Assembly: GCA_008711295.1 (NCBI GenBank)
Contig: VUYV01000016.1
Coordinates: 3,183,540-3,247,539, forward strand
DNA length: 64,000 nt
From: Anarhynchus alexandrinus
Taxonomy: Eukaryota > Chordata > Aves > Charadriiformes > Charadriidae
Direction: 5' to 3'
The notes under the pieces are model-generated. The model worked only from the letters and a program-made list of their open reading frames with translations, was not told the origin of the DNA and did not search any database. The first letter of the stretch is position 1; every line of letters begins with the position of its first letter. The position numbers and the translations under genes are program-made. This document shows, in pieces, positions 20,931-33,600 of the stretch.

Positions 20931-23900
20931 CGCCACAGCCTCATGGTTTCTTAATTAATCCTCGATCTCAGATATATCATGCCCCTGCCCACGGCGTCAG
21001 CGCTGCCACTTGCAATCCCTTTAACCAGTCATCCGCAAATAACAATATTAGGGGCAATATTAGCCCAAATGGGCAATTATAATATTTGAGCATCCACCAT
21101 ATCTTTATCCCGAAATGGGAACATCATCACAAAAATCAGTGTCACCCGATCGCTGCTGGCCCGTGGTTTCATACCCAATTGCTGGATGTGGCCACAGATG
21201 CGCTGAGAAGCGAAGATGTCACACAAAGTAGAGGAGCAGGGGTGTAACTCCTGCTTAAGTTTAACTAAGACAGAAGGCAAGTCAAGCCTTGGAGCCATTC
21301 CGTATCTGCGAGCAGGCTAAGCAGTGCCAGAGCACGGATCATTCCTGCCTTTAAGCAGCCCCGTCCAGTCGAAATGGAAAATCAATACCCAAAAAAACAG
21401 AGATAGGGGCTTTCCCCCATTAATTAAACTTCTTTTTGAGAGCTTCAGGACCATTGCACCCAGAGGATCAACGGCAAGAGGACCAAAGTACCCTAAGCTT
21501 TGATGCTCTTCAGGTGTTCTGCTTCAACTAGAATGCAACTATTTCACAAAAGGGAGATCGGTTTCATACCTATAACAACTGATAGATTGATTCAAACATC
21601 AGGAATAAAAATTTTTGTCTTCAGAGTTCTCTCTGGGGTAGGGGGTTTGGGTTTGGGGTTGGTTTTTGGTTTTTTGAACCCTTACAGTTCCCATTTCTAC
21701 CTGTACCTCACAGCTAGCAGAGCCAGAAAGTTTTGTCTCCCACAAAAAAAGTTTTGGTTTGTTTTTCTGGGGTTGTTTTTGTTTTGTTTTAAGTACATTT
21801 CAGGCTTTGTTTCTCCTGAACACCTCTGTTTGCTGAGAAAGGTGACAAAACTCAGACAGCTGAAGAAGAAAGCAAAAGCAAAGGCAACAGGTGACACACA
21901 GAGTCTGTAATAAGGGAAAACAGCAATTATAACCATATTGAATTTGCGCTATTAGCCTACATTTAAGGCTGTGTTGTAGTTCCCATTAGGATCCTCCCAG
22001 TATTTCAATTCCAAAGGATTTAAAATTAAACCACAAAAAAAAATTGCTGCCATTCTACATTTGCCCTCTGCTCACAGGTAGGACTGCTTTCACGCTTCTA
22101 AAACCGACACCGATTTTGAGCTTTTCTTAATTAATTTGTAGGAGATCTGAAAAGCAATGCCCAAAGTTGAAGCAAGACAAGTCTGCATCAGGTCAAATGC
22201 TGATCAGCTTTTCTAAAAAAAAGTTTTCCAAACTGGTGGATTTTAATGCCAAGGCTTTTCTTGAGTAGACCGAGCACAAAGGTTGATTTAAAAGTACCAT
22301 TAACGGCACCTAGAGACTTGAATATTTGACCGACCCAAAGCTTAGCAACTCAGAGGGGCAGACCTCCTGCTCCCCAAACATGAATTCCTATTAGCAGTCT
22401 CCACCAGGGAGCTCATATCTCCCCTCCTTAAGCTGTCCCCATCACCACGTCTCGAGAAGACTTTTTCCTTGAGGCCAAGTTTGTCCATAGTGTAATTTCT
22501 CCCAAAGCCAGTTGCACCACAGAAAAATTTAGTCTTTTGGTTAAAATCGGACAAACACATTTCTGCAGTTTGGGATATTTCTGCTTCTAAGATTATTTTT
22601 TTTCTTATTGCTACCTCCTGTTTCCCTATTTTGTAGGTTAGCACTAGTTGTTTTTTACTTTGCAGACTTTGTTCCCCCTGTCTTTTCAACTTAGTTTCCT
22701 GTTTATCAGAAATGATGCTTAATTTCACTTTTGCTAACAAAAAAAAAAAAATCCTGATTAGTTCACCTGTAAAAGTGACCATCACAATGGTTACTGTCCC
22801 ACCATGCAGCACTGCTGTGAAGCTTAATTAATGCTGGCGCAGTGCTTTGAAGATGACGCACCCCACAACTACTTAGGTTTTTTAATTTATTTTTTTTTAT
22901 CTTTAAAGTCTTGTTGTAACATTATTGTTCAGAATGGTACTTGGCAGCATACGGCAGCTCGTGCTTTCGCAGCAGCTATCAACCCAGGCTAGCAGAGAAG
23001 ATGCTGCGGATTAGTGCATGGTCCCTGTTTCTGCAGGTTGGTTCCTCATCCCCTCCAACATGCTCCTGCCGCATCCGCTTTCTTGGAGAACTGAACCTCC
23101 AGTGCAAAACTTGCAGAGATCACTCTGATCGTGGACCATACTCCTCGTGCACACCAGGGATAACCAAGCTCATCAGTGAAGTGGGATTTGGGAGTTAGTC
23201 TCAACAGCGACAACTCGGCTGAGTTTCCTCGTGCAGGAGGTGCAGACACCGGCAGCACAGATTTGGAGCACGTACTGTTTAGGGACGTCTTAGACTTGTC
23301 TTTCCCCTTTGCTACACGTCCCTTTGTGCTTTTTTTAATTTATAATTTATTAAAGATGTCAGTTGACAGGGCGCTTGCTATGCCTAGCTGGAACCTCCTC
23401 TAAAGTGCTTCCCAGTAGGCTCTGTATAACTCCCCTTTGATTACCATGCGATTAGTTTGTTCAGCTGATGGCCTTTCTTCTCCAAGATCCTCATTGTGTC
23501 TCCTGCCTCCTATGCAGTTCTTAAGAATTTAAATGAGCCATTTTATGTCTTTCTACAAGCGAAGATCGACAAACCCAGCCCCACCCTTCTGCTTTCACTT
23601 TTAGTGTGCCTAATAAAAGTAGTGTGAGGGTTGGGTGTTGGTTTGTTGTTTTTTCTTTTCCGGGGGTCGTGGCTAATGGAGAATTTTATGTTGTCTCTGA
23701 CATTGTTTGTGGTGCCTCCCACCAGACTACGTGCTCCTGAGGATTGAAAGACGGTGGCATAAATGTCAGGGAAATGCCTCTGCTGTGTCAGGTCTAATTA
23801 GACATTTGTACTTGTGGGACAAACACCTTCCTCATAAAATTCAAAGCTCAGCCTCACTGCGCACATGCTCAGAGAGACTCGCAAGGAGAAAGCACATAAA

Positions 23901-24794
23901 CAGCACGCAGACCTATCCAAATCTGATGCAATTTCTTCCAGCGTTTTAGTTCAGCCCCCACAACACACACCTCCATCCCCACTCCTGCCCCAAGAGACTT
24001 CCAACACATGAAACAAAGATGCCTTGCCTTCGCTGTGCTTTACCCAATTGCTTTCCACAAATACAGAAAACCATCAGCTTGAAGCTCAAGACACCAAATT
24101 AAAAACCAATGAGCACAGCTAGTCCATTAACATCTGCACCTGGGGGCCCAGTTTTGGGGCACAGCACAGGGTGGTTCCCATGCCGCACAGGCCCACCAGC
24201 CGCTTGTCTAACAACTGTCTCTGTTGAGGATGTTCCTGCAAATGGGGACCTTGGGGCTCACCATTGGGTGTACCTCTGCCACCTTTTCTTCTCCGCTCAT
24301 GTTCTCCCCTCAACATAGAGCTTTTTCCTTCACATTTCAAGTTGAGGTGGACACGGGCAGCCCAAGAATAACCTAGTGGTTACCTCTCTCAATCTCTAGT
24401 GCTATTACAGACTTGGCAAGCTCATCCTAAGTCCTCTTACAAGCACTACATGACTCTGACATGTCTGATGCCAACGAGAATTTAAACAGGCTACGGATAC
24501 ATCAACTGCCTAAGACTTCACTTGGATCTGAAGCCAGCCAGTGAGAGGTGAGGCATCTTGCCCAAGCACCACATCCATCTCTCTGCTAGAGCAGGTTTAC
24601 GGCAAACCACGGAGTCCATCCTATGGACAAGTAGGTCCTTGCAAGAGAGCTCCAACAGGCCACCCAAGGAGTCTCACCAGAGTGCACAACTGCTCTAGAG
24701 CATGGGCTTTGCGGAGGATCTCCTGCTATGATCTAACTGCTCTGGCCACCGCTGGGCAAGCATCTAATGTTCTTCAGGACAAAAGGAGGGAGAA
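20931..24794. other. non-coding stretch
   Basis: I see no gene. A G-quadruplex motif at 21635-21658 is listed separately. The minus-strand frame of 156 codons (22342-22812) and the plus-strand frame of 136 codons (21500-21910) show no domain. The 21000-21080 and 22100-22320 parts are AT-rich. Confidence 0.55.
21635..21658 (+). other. G-quadruplex motif, telomere-like
   Basis: Four G tracts of 4, 5, 3 and 4 are separated by loops of 2 (TA), 3 (TTT) and 3 (TTT) bases. This satisfies the standard G3+ N1-7 rule with short loops. The resemblance to telomeric repeats is only partial (no regular TTAGGG). A further GG-rich stretch continues to about 21669. Confidence 0.7.
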
Positions 24795-24843
24795 GCATGC
24801 ATACGCGTGTTCACACGTGTCTGTGTGCATGCGTGCATACGTA
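24795..24843. other. alternating purine-pyrimidine tract (Z-DNA-prone)
   Basis: Three alternating stretches of 16, 9 and 22 bases lie almost end to end (24795-24810, 24812-24820, 24822-24843). They are rich in GC, GT and CA steps such as ATACGCGTGT and TGTGTGCATGCGTGCATACG. The steps are mixed, so this is not a plain dinucleotide microsatellite. Confidence 0.7.
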
Positions 24844-26825
24844 GAAGTATGGGTTGTGAGCTGAAAAAATGAACTCTCAAAAAAAAAACAAAACAGTCTT
24901 GTCACTGAAATTGGTCAGTCTCGTCTAAGTTTTAACTTCCCTTCCTTTGTCCACCCAAATCTGAGAAAGCAGCTCCCTCTGTGGGTTTTCCTTCTCAGCT
25001 GTTTGTTTGCTGGCTGAGGGTGTATCTAGGGAAGTGGAGGGGGCACCTGGCTGATGCCAAGGATCACTCATCACTGCTGCCTGGCAAGGCAGGGAGGAAG
25101 CTGAAGAGCACCACCACTCAAAGTCAAAAAGGTTTGTGTTCCCCTGCCCCTCAGTTGAGGATAAAATCCAAGAAACTTGTGTACTTTCTGCATCCTTATT
25201 TGTGCAGCTAGTTCATTCAGCTGCACCCAAATACTCACATGAGCATGAAACTCACCGCCTGTGTGAATAAACCTCCTTGCTGTTAACAAGCAAGAGTGAG
25301 GCACTGCAGAGTCAGACCATTGCTGAACAAACAGAAATAAGCAGTAAAATGAACCGTGATACAGCTGCAGAGTCACCGTGCTTTCTGCTGCGTGGATGTT
25401 TGTACATCAACAGGACTCTTGCCTGGAAGAAATTAGGATGTAGTGAAAGAACTTATCACTCAGGTGATTACATGGAGAAAATTAGCGTCAGTGCAGTATC
25501 TCTCTACCGTGCCATGAAGAGTAGATGAATAAAAGTCAAACATATATATTCAATAATCCTTACTGCCACAAAAACCCTGCCTCAGTAAAAATCGCATTCT
25601 GACCTTTAGGTCAGATTAAAATGGTCAAAGCCCATGGTCCGTTCTTGGAAGAATGACTTCTGAGGACATGGGAGATGGAAACAAGTATGACTCTGCCTTT
25701 GGCACCAATAAGAAGTCTACGGTCCAGGTGACAAAGTGGAAACCGGGAGCCCCAGCCACACGGTTAGTCGAGACAGTGCGCGCATAAAAGATCCTGTGTT
25801 GCATTTCGTACGAAACGTGGTCTTAATTCTCACTGGACTCCTGGGTAATTACATATCAACTACACAGGATGTCCTCTGCTGTTTTGACTGCATTTACCAC
25901 TCTTTGCTTCCCGGCCAAGAGAAGGAGTCTTGCAATCTCCACCTGAAATCCCAAACCCGTCTTCTTCGCCCTACTGCTGCAGGGGAGCTTGTACCCAAAC
26001 ATGGGCTTTGCGATCGCCCTCTACCACTCCAGCAGACCCAGAGCCCCAAACCTGGCAGGGCAGCAGTACTGCATGCTGTCAGGCAGGCACTGCTTTGCAG
26101 CTGCATTTCTGCAACAGGCGAAGACATTACTGTGCCGAGGTTGTGCAAGATGCTTTGGGATTCCTAGATGAGAGCGCTGGGGATTAAAATGTAAAGGGGC
26201 TTGTGCTCTGCCCAAAAAGCCCAGAGGCCTGCGATAAGCAAAAGCTGAGAAGTCCTCCGCAGGGCCAAAACTTTCAGTGCTTTACAACTTCACACACACA
26301 AAAATACCCCAACCATACATCCAAAGGCCAAGGGCCAGGATCACTTCTGTGCTTTGAAATGCTTAACCAGACTCCAAGGTTCCCTTTCCTGCTCTGAGTA
26401 CGTTGAGTCACCAGACTCCAGCCACCCCAGTCCCACAACGGTCCAAGCACTTCCAGCTTCCCCTCTTCTCCCTGCTTTTGGTGGATACTGCAGATACTTG
26501 CACGTTATTCTAAACTCCACGCCACGAAGTACGTGTGTGCGAAAGGAGGGGCTGGTATGATATCCCCAGCCTCACGCAGGAGGATCTACATCCACAGCTC
26601 CCCAACGACCGAGACAAGAACGTACCCTGGGGGAGTTTGCAATGGATATGAGCAATATCGAGACAAAGCGGCACAGTTGTGGGAGGGTGCCTCACACAGA
26701 GGAGAGCTGTCAAAAATGGAGGAGTATTAAAATGGCAATCTTCTTAGCCCATCCACCCCAAATGGAGACAACTTCTTGCATCCCTCATTTTGAGCCTGTG
26801 CCACCAGGTCCAGATGAGCTCCCAC
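24844..26825. other. non-coding stretch
   Basis: I see no gene. Overlapping frames at 25736-26215 lie in GC-rich DNA on both strands and have no recognisable domain. An A-rich block lies at 24880-24895. Confidence 0.55.
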
Positions 26826-26872
26826 TTTTTTTTCTTTTTTTTTTTCTTTTTTTTTTTTTTTTTTAAAAAAAA
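26826..26872. repeat. poly(T) tract joined to poly(A)
   Basis: About 39 bases of T with two C interruptions (26826-26864) run directly into eight A (26865-26872). The junction is self-complementary and could fold or slip. No retrotransposon body is recognisable on either side. Confidence 0.9.
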
Positions 26873-27422
26873 TTAAAAATGTTTTCAAAACTACCTTTAA
26901 TGAACCGAAAACGTTCATTTGAAAGTCTGCTCTGTGGAAAGATTGAGGCTGGCGGAGGGAAGGAAGTGACACAGGGTTTGCTGACCGGCAGGAGGCTGGT
27001 TTCAGTCCCCCCACCGAGAAATGGAGGCAAGGAGCTGGCCAGAAACCCACAGCCAGGCAGAAAGCTTAAGTTGCAAGAAGTGACCTGTTTTTCCCCAAAA
27101 CCTCTTATTTACAGGCTGAGATACCACCCATGCATGTCCCTCCTGCCAGTCTGAACACTTTCAGCAACACCAAAAAGATGCTGAGTGGTTTCTGTCCACA
27201 TCACCATGGCCATCAGGTGGTCCTTCACACAGAGGTGGGCAGCAGCCATGTTGTGCACATCAGGATCAAGGATGAGGGCAAGAAATGCATGCTGCTAAGT
27301 CAAAGAAATGCCATTGCAGGAACCACTCCCCATACCCAAACTACCCAAACTTTGACTCTTTTCTGCAGTCCCGACCCGGCACACAGGAGCTTTCCATCCC
27401 CCAAGCCCACCAAAGAAAAAAA

Positions 27423-27451
27423 GGGGGGGAAGCAAAAAAAAAAAAAAAAAA
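27423..27451. repeat. purine tract: G7 and A18
   Basis: Seven G bases (27423-27429) are followed by AAG, one C, and 18 A bases (27434-27451). Homopolymer lengths are prone to sequencing error. Confidence 0.9.
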
Positions 27452-27643
27452 GGCCATTTTTCTAACTGAAGGAAAAGCCATGCCAAGTCCTACAAGTACC
27501 GCCTGGCCGGGTGCCAGGAAATGTGTAAATTTTCGTGAGCTTGGGCTATTTTGCCAGAAGTCTGCAATGTGTCTGGACACGACCAGTTCCCCTTTGTCAG
27601 CCCCAGCCTGACCAACCAGGAAGTTTAAAACAGAGAAAAAAAA

Positions 27644-27662
27644 GAGACAGACAGACAGACAC
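27644..27662. repeat. (GACA)n microsatellite
   Basis: About four GACA units in the run AGAGACAGACAGACAGACAC. It is short and of no evident function. Confidence 0.85.
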
Positions 27663-27980
27663 TTCCCCCCCACAACACAATGGCTCTCCTGTAATACCTT
27701 TCATTTCTGTACCAACAGACGCAATGGTCCCATTCGGGACTTCAGGGTGAGAGGGGAGGGGTATGAGAGCCCTTTAATTCTTCAAAAAACAATTTTTTTT
27801 TTTGTTCTCGTGTTTGCTGATAACCTCACAACCGCCCTCCCAGCTTCGAAGTGATTATTAGCTTGGCTTGTTGCTATAAATACCAGCGTTAACTCCTTGT
27901 ATTCCCCAAGGACTGAGTTGAGAAGAAAAGGGGCATTTATGCAACTTATTATTCTTCTTTAAAAAAAAAAAAAAAAAGGA

Positions 27981-28057
27981 AAGAAACAGACTGAGTTTCA
28001 TGCGTTTAACTGATTTACCCAGAGTTTTAAGTGAGGTGCTGGAGGTATCAAACCCCT
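27981..28057 (-). repeat. MIR-like SINE relic, reverse orientation
   Basis: AAGAAACAGACTGAG, then GTTTAACTGATTTACCCAGA, then TTAAGTGAGGTGCTGGAG and ATCAAACCC follow the order of the reverse-complement MIR block (GAAACTGAGG, GGTTAAGTAACTTGCCCAAGG, AGTGGCAGAGCC, ATTCGAACCC). The divergence is high. An A run adjoins it on the left (27961-27977). Confidence 0.4.
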
Positions 28058-30650
28058 ACACCCAGCCAGCACGCCCTTCCCTCCTGGCTTTGGGTGGAAT
28101 GCATTTAAATACATTTAGGAAACAGATTTCTCTGGGCTGAGAGACAGGAGACCCAACACTGCTTGCAAAGAGCACAGATCTGCTGCCATGGTGAGGAAGA
28201 GGAGGATGAGGGGACACGGGGAGGAAGGAGCAGGGTCTGCTCATGTCCTCTGCTCTGCCCCACTGTCCCCCCTCATCTCACCAGCATCTTTCAGCACGAG
28301 TAACGTTTCACAGCTGGAGGACACACCTGCAGAGGCGGTCAAGTGTGGACAGGGGGAAGTTTGAGAGTGAAAATGCTGCTGTTTCTCACCCCACAGACTT
28401 TAAGCCATCGCCCTGGTGAGACAGCCAACTACCAAGGTCCACGAAGCCTGAGCAGAAAGCGTGAGATGCTCTGATCAGTGCACAAATCAGATCTCCAGAT
28501 GGGTGGTAACGGGTGAAAACCAGAGGGTTTCGATCCTCAGCGCCCGTGACTAACGTTACAAGGGTGAAGAAAGCTCTCCATCCTGGGGGTGGGGGTGGTC
28601 AATTCATCCGGGCTCTGAGCCAGCACACCACTGAACCCAAACTCTTCAAATCCTCCCAGAAGAAAAGAAAATCCTCTTTTTAAGAGTGCTCAAAGTTATC
28701 CTAGATGTTTAGTTGCAATGATTTTGAGGCTTAAAAAAAAAATAAATCTGTAATTATTTAGATAGCAATGTAGCTTCCCCATCAATCAACAGATGACTCG
28801 ATCTAGACCAGAAGGAAAGAAAAGCAGACTCAGGAAAGACACTCACTGTGTTGCTCATGTTTAACCAAGTAAATTGATATCCAAGAACTTTGTGTGTGTG
28901 TGTGTGTGTACACAAACACAGAAGAGGCTTTCTGATACACCAGTGAGCCAAGAAACATGTTCAAGACAGGCCAAGTGGTGCAAAAAAAAAAAGAGACATG
29001 TCTAGGTGAACATATGAAAACAAAATAATGGTACTGGAAAAGACTATTTTGAAATCTTTAAAAAGAAGTGCCCCTCTTGAGCAAGGTAATGCATTCAAGG
29101 GACCTCACTGGTACTGTTAGCATCACAAGATAAATCCAAATATTCACGGGGATGAGATGCCCTTGAGCAAGTTCTCAAGTGAAAAGGGTACAAATTGCTT
29201 ATTTTTCAGTATTGAGTACGCTTGTCATCTCTTTCCCACCAGCCCTCCTTTAATGAATATATTCAGTTTAGCTAGAGAAATTAGACCCCCATATCCATTA
29301 AAATCATCCTTCCCTTACACGGTTGTGCCACCTTGGTTCAGCAGCCAAACCGTGGAAATCCTTCTCTGCATCAGAGGCTTTTTCAGCTCCTGCAAATCCC
29401 CACTGCCAGGAAACTCCGTTTATTCCATTTACCCAAATATTGCTTTATTTACTAAAGCTGGAAAGAAGAGAGATTACCCCAAAATCATCCTGGCTAAGAG
29501 CATGCAAGGCGACAGATGCAGAAAACATGGGAACAGCAGCTTTCCAGCTACAGTTGCTATAACGAGGCCATCTCGTGGCACCAACCCAGCCTTTCCCCCT
29601 CCCATCCAGGATCCTGCCAGGCCTTACGATGAGGGGACAGAAGCTGCTCTCCAAAGGCTAGATAAAGCCTCAGGTTGACATGAAGGCTTAGTTTTAAACA
29701 AGAATTAAAGCGTTTGTGCATGTGCTTCCACACGTGAGACTGGAGAGATTGGCTGATGTGCTTGGACATACAACTCAAACAACGCTGCCAGTTTTAGCAA
29801 GTATAGAAAAGGCTGGACAACCACGAAGCACCAAAGTGCCTTCCAGTCAACACATCTTGTCTCACGTGGCTGCAGGAAACATCTTGATCTTTGCTGCTGC
29901 CCCAGTGAAGGAAGGCAACCTCTTTTGCTTTTCAAAGCACCAAGACTCTGTTTTCCCTGGTAGTCCCTGGTTTTCATTGGCAGAGAAACAGAAAAACCCA
30001 TCCACCATGAACTAAGCCATACCAACTGAAGAAGGCTTCTACTGGGTCTTACGGGATCTGTCATTTATTTGCCTCAGCCTCTGCATTTTCCCCTTATACA
30101 ACTGAATTTTCTAAATAATGCTGGACTCCCTCTGCATCTCATCATGTCCCACCATGAGTGACTTCTGTTATGCACACAGGGGCTCAGGTAAAGAGAATTA
30201 GGTGTATCACAGGAGAAGCAAGTCCCTCACAAATGAGAAAGAAGGGAAGGTTGGTGTTAAAAAAGTTTCCAGGCTTTGCTGTCAGATTTTCTTTTAACCC
30301 AGACAGTCAATTATCTTCATGTAAAGTTTTAACTAAACCATTTCTTCCCTCACTTTTGGAAACATTTTCCCTACAGAAGGGGGAAAAAATTTATCCCAAC
30401 TCTAGCAACACGCTGTCTGCCCACAGCCGGCCTTTCTGGTTGCTTCCTTAGGCTGATCTGAATCAAAGCTACCATTCATCCATGACCCACTCCCGCACGA
30501 GACCTGGGCACACTGATCCACCATATACTCGTCGGAAAGGACATAAAAATAAAGCAGATGCTATTAGCATTCAGAGCACACATCCACTTGCTAACCCCCC
30601 TTTCATAGCCTTGTGTATGCCTTGAATCAGAGGGCTAACAAGACAGAATG
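28058..30650. other. non-coding stretch
   Basis: I see no gene. It contains the TG microsatellite at 28891-28909. A frame of 173 codons (plus, 29157-29678) has no recognisable domain, and minus-strand frames overlap its second half. Confidence 0.55.
28891..28920. repeat. (TG)n microsatellite with trailing CA-rich segment
   Basis: Nine and a half TG units (28891-28909) are followed by ACACAAACACA, an imperfect complement of the TG run. It is Z-DNA-prone and could form a small hairpin. It is likely polymorphic. Confidence 0.9.
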
Positions 30651-30651
30651 C

Positions 30652-30699
30652 TATGAATAAACTCGGTATGAATAAAGTATGAATTCTCTGTATGAATAA
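30652..30699 (+). repeat. cluster of TATGAATAA motifs (degenerate tandem repeat or POU sites)
   Basis: TATGAATAA occurs at 30652, 30667 and 30691, and the variant TATGAATTC at 30678. Start-to-start spacings are 15, 11 and 13 bases. The motif matches the Pit-1/POU1F1 type consensus (ATGAATAA). A decayed short tandem repeat would explain it equally well. Confidence 0.65.
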
Positions 30700-33600
30700 G
30701 GTCTTGGAGTAAGTGTTCAAAAACCCAGTGCCACCCCGAAGCCTCCCAATACAGAGAGGAATAAAGGCAGAACAAGAGTGGCCCAGCAGTGCATCAGCCA
30801 CAGCTTGCGGTCCCTCCTGCCAAGGGCAGCCCACGAGCAGAGATTGTCCTGCCCAGCAAACACACAAGACATGTTGGTGGGTAACTGGCCTCCCACCTCC
30901 AGCTCACCTACTAAAACCTTCATAATAAGCCTGACCTAGATGAAACATTCAAATTCTCTACATCTCGTTAATTCTTCATGTGACATACCTAAAGCCCTTT
31001 GTGGTTCTCCACAACTCATTACACTCTCTACGGCTGTTTGTAAACTCCCTCCACTTCGGTATTACAACAAAATAATCTTTCCCCCCACCTGTATTATTTA
31101 CAATTACTGAAAATAAACATAAAACGCCCTGTGCCTTTGACTCTGTTGGTGCTCTCCTTGACTCTGACCTTCTCCCAAGGCCAGAAACCTTGGAGCCATC
31201 CTTGACACTCGAGCTTTCTTTCCCTCTCCCATCTCCATAAATCCGCCTGCCGCCACCTCCAGATCACTGACAAAGCCCATCCTCACCTTGACCCGGCCGC
31301 TGCTGAAATCTCTATCCAGCCCATAATTACTTCCCATCTCAACTATAGTAAATTCTGTCTCCCTCTTTCATTTTTATGGTCTTTCTAAAATACAAATTCC
31401 TTAAAGTTTAAGTAATCCAGATCCCTGCTCCTCTCCCCTTCCCAGGACGTGCGCTCGCAGCCCCGCAGCTGCCCTGCCAGGACCTGCCAGTCCTTACCAG
31501 CCCCGGGGTAAGGACTGAGCTGTCTTATCTTCCCCATAGGGTCAGAGCTCCTATAGGGGCAGGTACCGTGGGGGGAACGATGTGCTCCATCCCCTCACCC
31601 TTGCCTGCCCCAGGGTAGTTTCCCCATGGCCTCACAGCCCTGGACCACTTGCCATGGTGCCAGCTGGAGGTGGTGTTAATCAAACGCTCAGGGAAATAAG
31701 AGTGAAAGCAAAATTTGAGTAAAAATTAAAAAATAAAGGAAAAACTCAAAGCTTGGTGTCAAAGCCCAGGTTAGGCAAGGATGCCTGTCAGCAACCTGCC
31801 CTCTGTGGCAAGCAGTGACTCCGTATGTAGAAGGCAACAAGCCAAACCATGACCAAAGAGCATCCAGGGAGGATTAAAACAACATGGAGCGCGAGAGGAT
31901 AAAACTTTTGTGAGCACACCTGGCTCCTTGGTACTGCTCTAATAATGAAATCTAACAAGATATACACAGAAACCAAGAGCAAAATGAATTTGATGACCAA
32001 GAGTCTTCAGGAGAAATGCAAAAGGAGCCCAACCGTCGATTTCACAGGTTGGTTCAAGGAGGACATTGAAGGAGATGAGGGGAGAAGGGAGGAGAGCGCC
32101 GGTGATATCCCAGTGGGGTCCTGGGGCTCCCCGCAGAGGGACCCCCGTGCTTTGCTCCCCACCTTTTGCATTGTGTAAGAGTGATTAATTGCTTACGCAG
32201 GAATCGATCCAGCTTTACGAACAGCATGGGATTTCCATTTCTTTGGGAGGGGCCACCTGGAGAAGCTGAAATTTAGAGGACCTGAAGTAATTGTGTTTCT
32301 CTGTCTTTCCCTGGCATTTTTAGGTACTGATTAATGTAGAGCCTGGGCAGCCCGGGGAAATCAATAACCTTAACCCTTAGGAAGTGTTTGCATTTATGTA
32401 GAGGATGCTGCGTGTGTGATGGGTTGGGCTTTTTCTCCTCAAGTGAGATGGAAAGTTGGAGGGGGTCTCCCAGTGCCACCCCCTCGGCCGAGGTGCCCCT
32501 GTGGTTTTGGGGGACGGCTGCAGCTGCCGGCGGCGGGGGAACCCCCTTTCCCATGGCCATCCCTCCAGGGTTACAGGAGGGAAAAATAAAAAAAAATTAA
32601 ATAAAATTTAAAAAAGGATAAAAAAAATAAAAATAGAAGTGCTTTGNGCACAAAGCGATGCAGTCTGTCCCCGCCGCAGCATCTTTCACTCGCGCAGACA
32701 AATTGATTTGCAAAGGTTGAGGCTGGCAGCTCAGCCTGCTTTGCATAGCCAGCGCTCCCCGGCCACACAATAAAAAGTAGCCTGGCAAACAGAGGCACGC
32801 AGCGGGAACTGGCCGGTTCAAAGTCCAAACCCCACACCCCCTCACCCCAGTCTGGTTTGAAAGGTCACTGTGTGTCTGGGAAAATAGTCTCAGGATACGA
32901 TCCTTTATTAAAGGTCACTATTTTTCAACGGCACTTAACACACACTTGCACACAAATTGAGGCTGGAAAAAAAAAAAAAGAAAAAAAAACCTGGGGGCTG
33001 CCTCGCATTGTACATTGTGCTCACAAGATTTATGTCTTGTGGTCACCAGCAGTAAACACACACTGCTTCAGTATTAAAGTTCACATTAATCCACCGATTT
33101 TTTTTTTCCCCCTCCTCCTTTAAATCAGCCTCCCTCTTTGCAAGGCAAACAGTGGCAAGGCAGGACTTTAACTAATCGCTTTTGTTTTTCCTCCCTGCTA
33201 TAGGGTTTTACCTTCCCATGTTTTTTCTCCGTTTTTGTTTGGGTGCTGGCTTTGGTTTTATGCCTTGCTCGGAGTTTTTGGTCTGCTGATGCGGGCTTTT
33301 TGTTTTAACCCGAGCATCTCAACAACTCATCTCCATGCAATACACCAAACATACTATTTATGCTATAGTACAAATATGGAAAGACATTATTTAACAGTCA
33401 GGGTTGGTTGGTTTTTTTTTCCTTCCTGAGTCCTACAATCACGCGTTACAATGAGAAATACAATGATTAAAACCAGAAAGTAGAAAGTTGGGGGTTTTTT
33501 TGCCAGACATATCTGTTTTATCTTTCCTTATGCAAATACATTAAAAAAAAAAAGTAATTCCTATTTTACTACCCCCCCAGTGATAGATATTTTACTCCTC

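Larger units (their letters stand above)
26873..27980. other. non-coding stretch with simple repeats
   Basis: I see no gene. A purine tract with G7 (27423-27429) and an 18-base A run (27434-27451), a GACA microsatellite (about 27644-27662) and a 17-base A run (27961-27977) lie in it. Frames here of up to 111 codons are partly encoded by these runs. Confidence 0.6.

Noticed and set aside
24541..24590. Possible additional MIR relic
   Set aside because: Only one short block (CATCTTGCCCAAGCACCACA) resembles the MIR core and the flanks do not follow.
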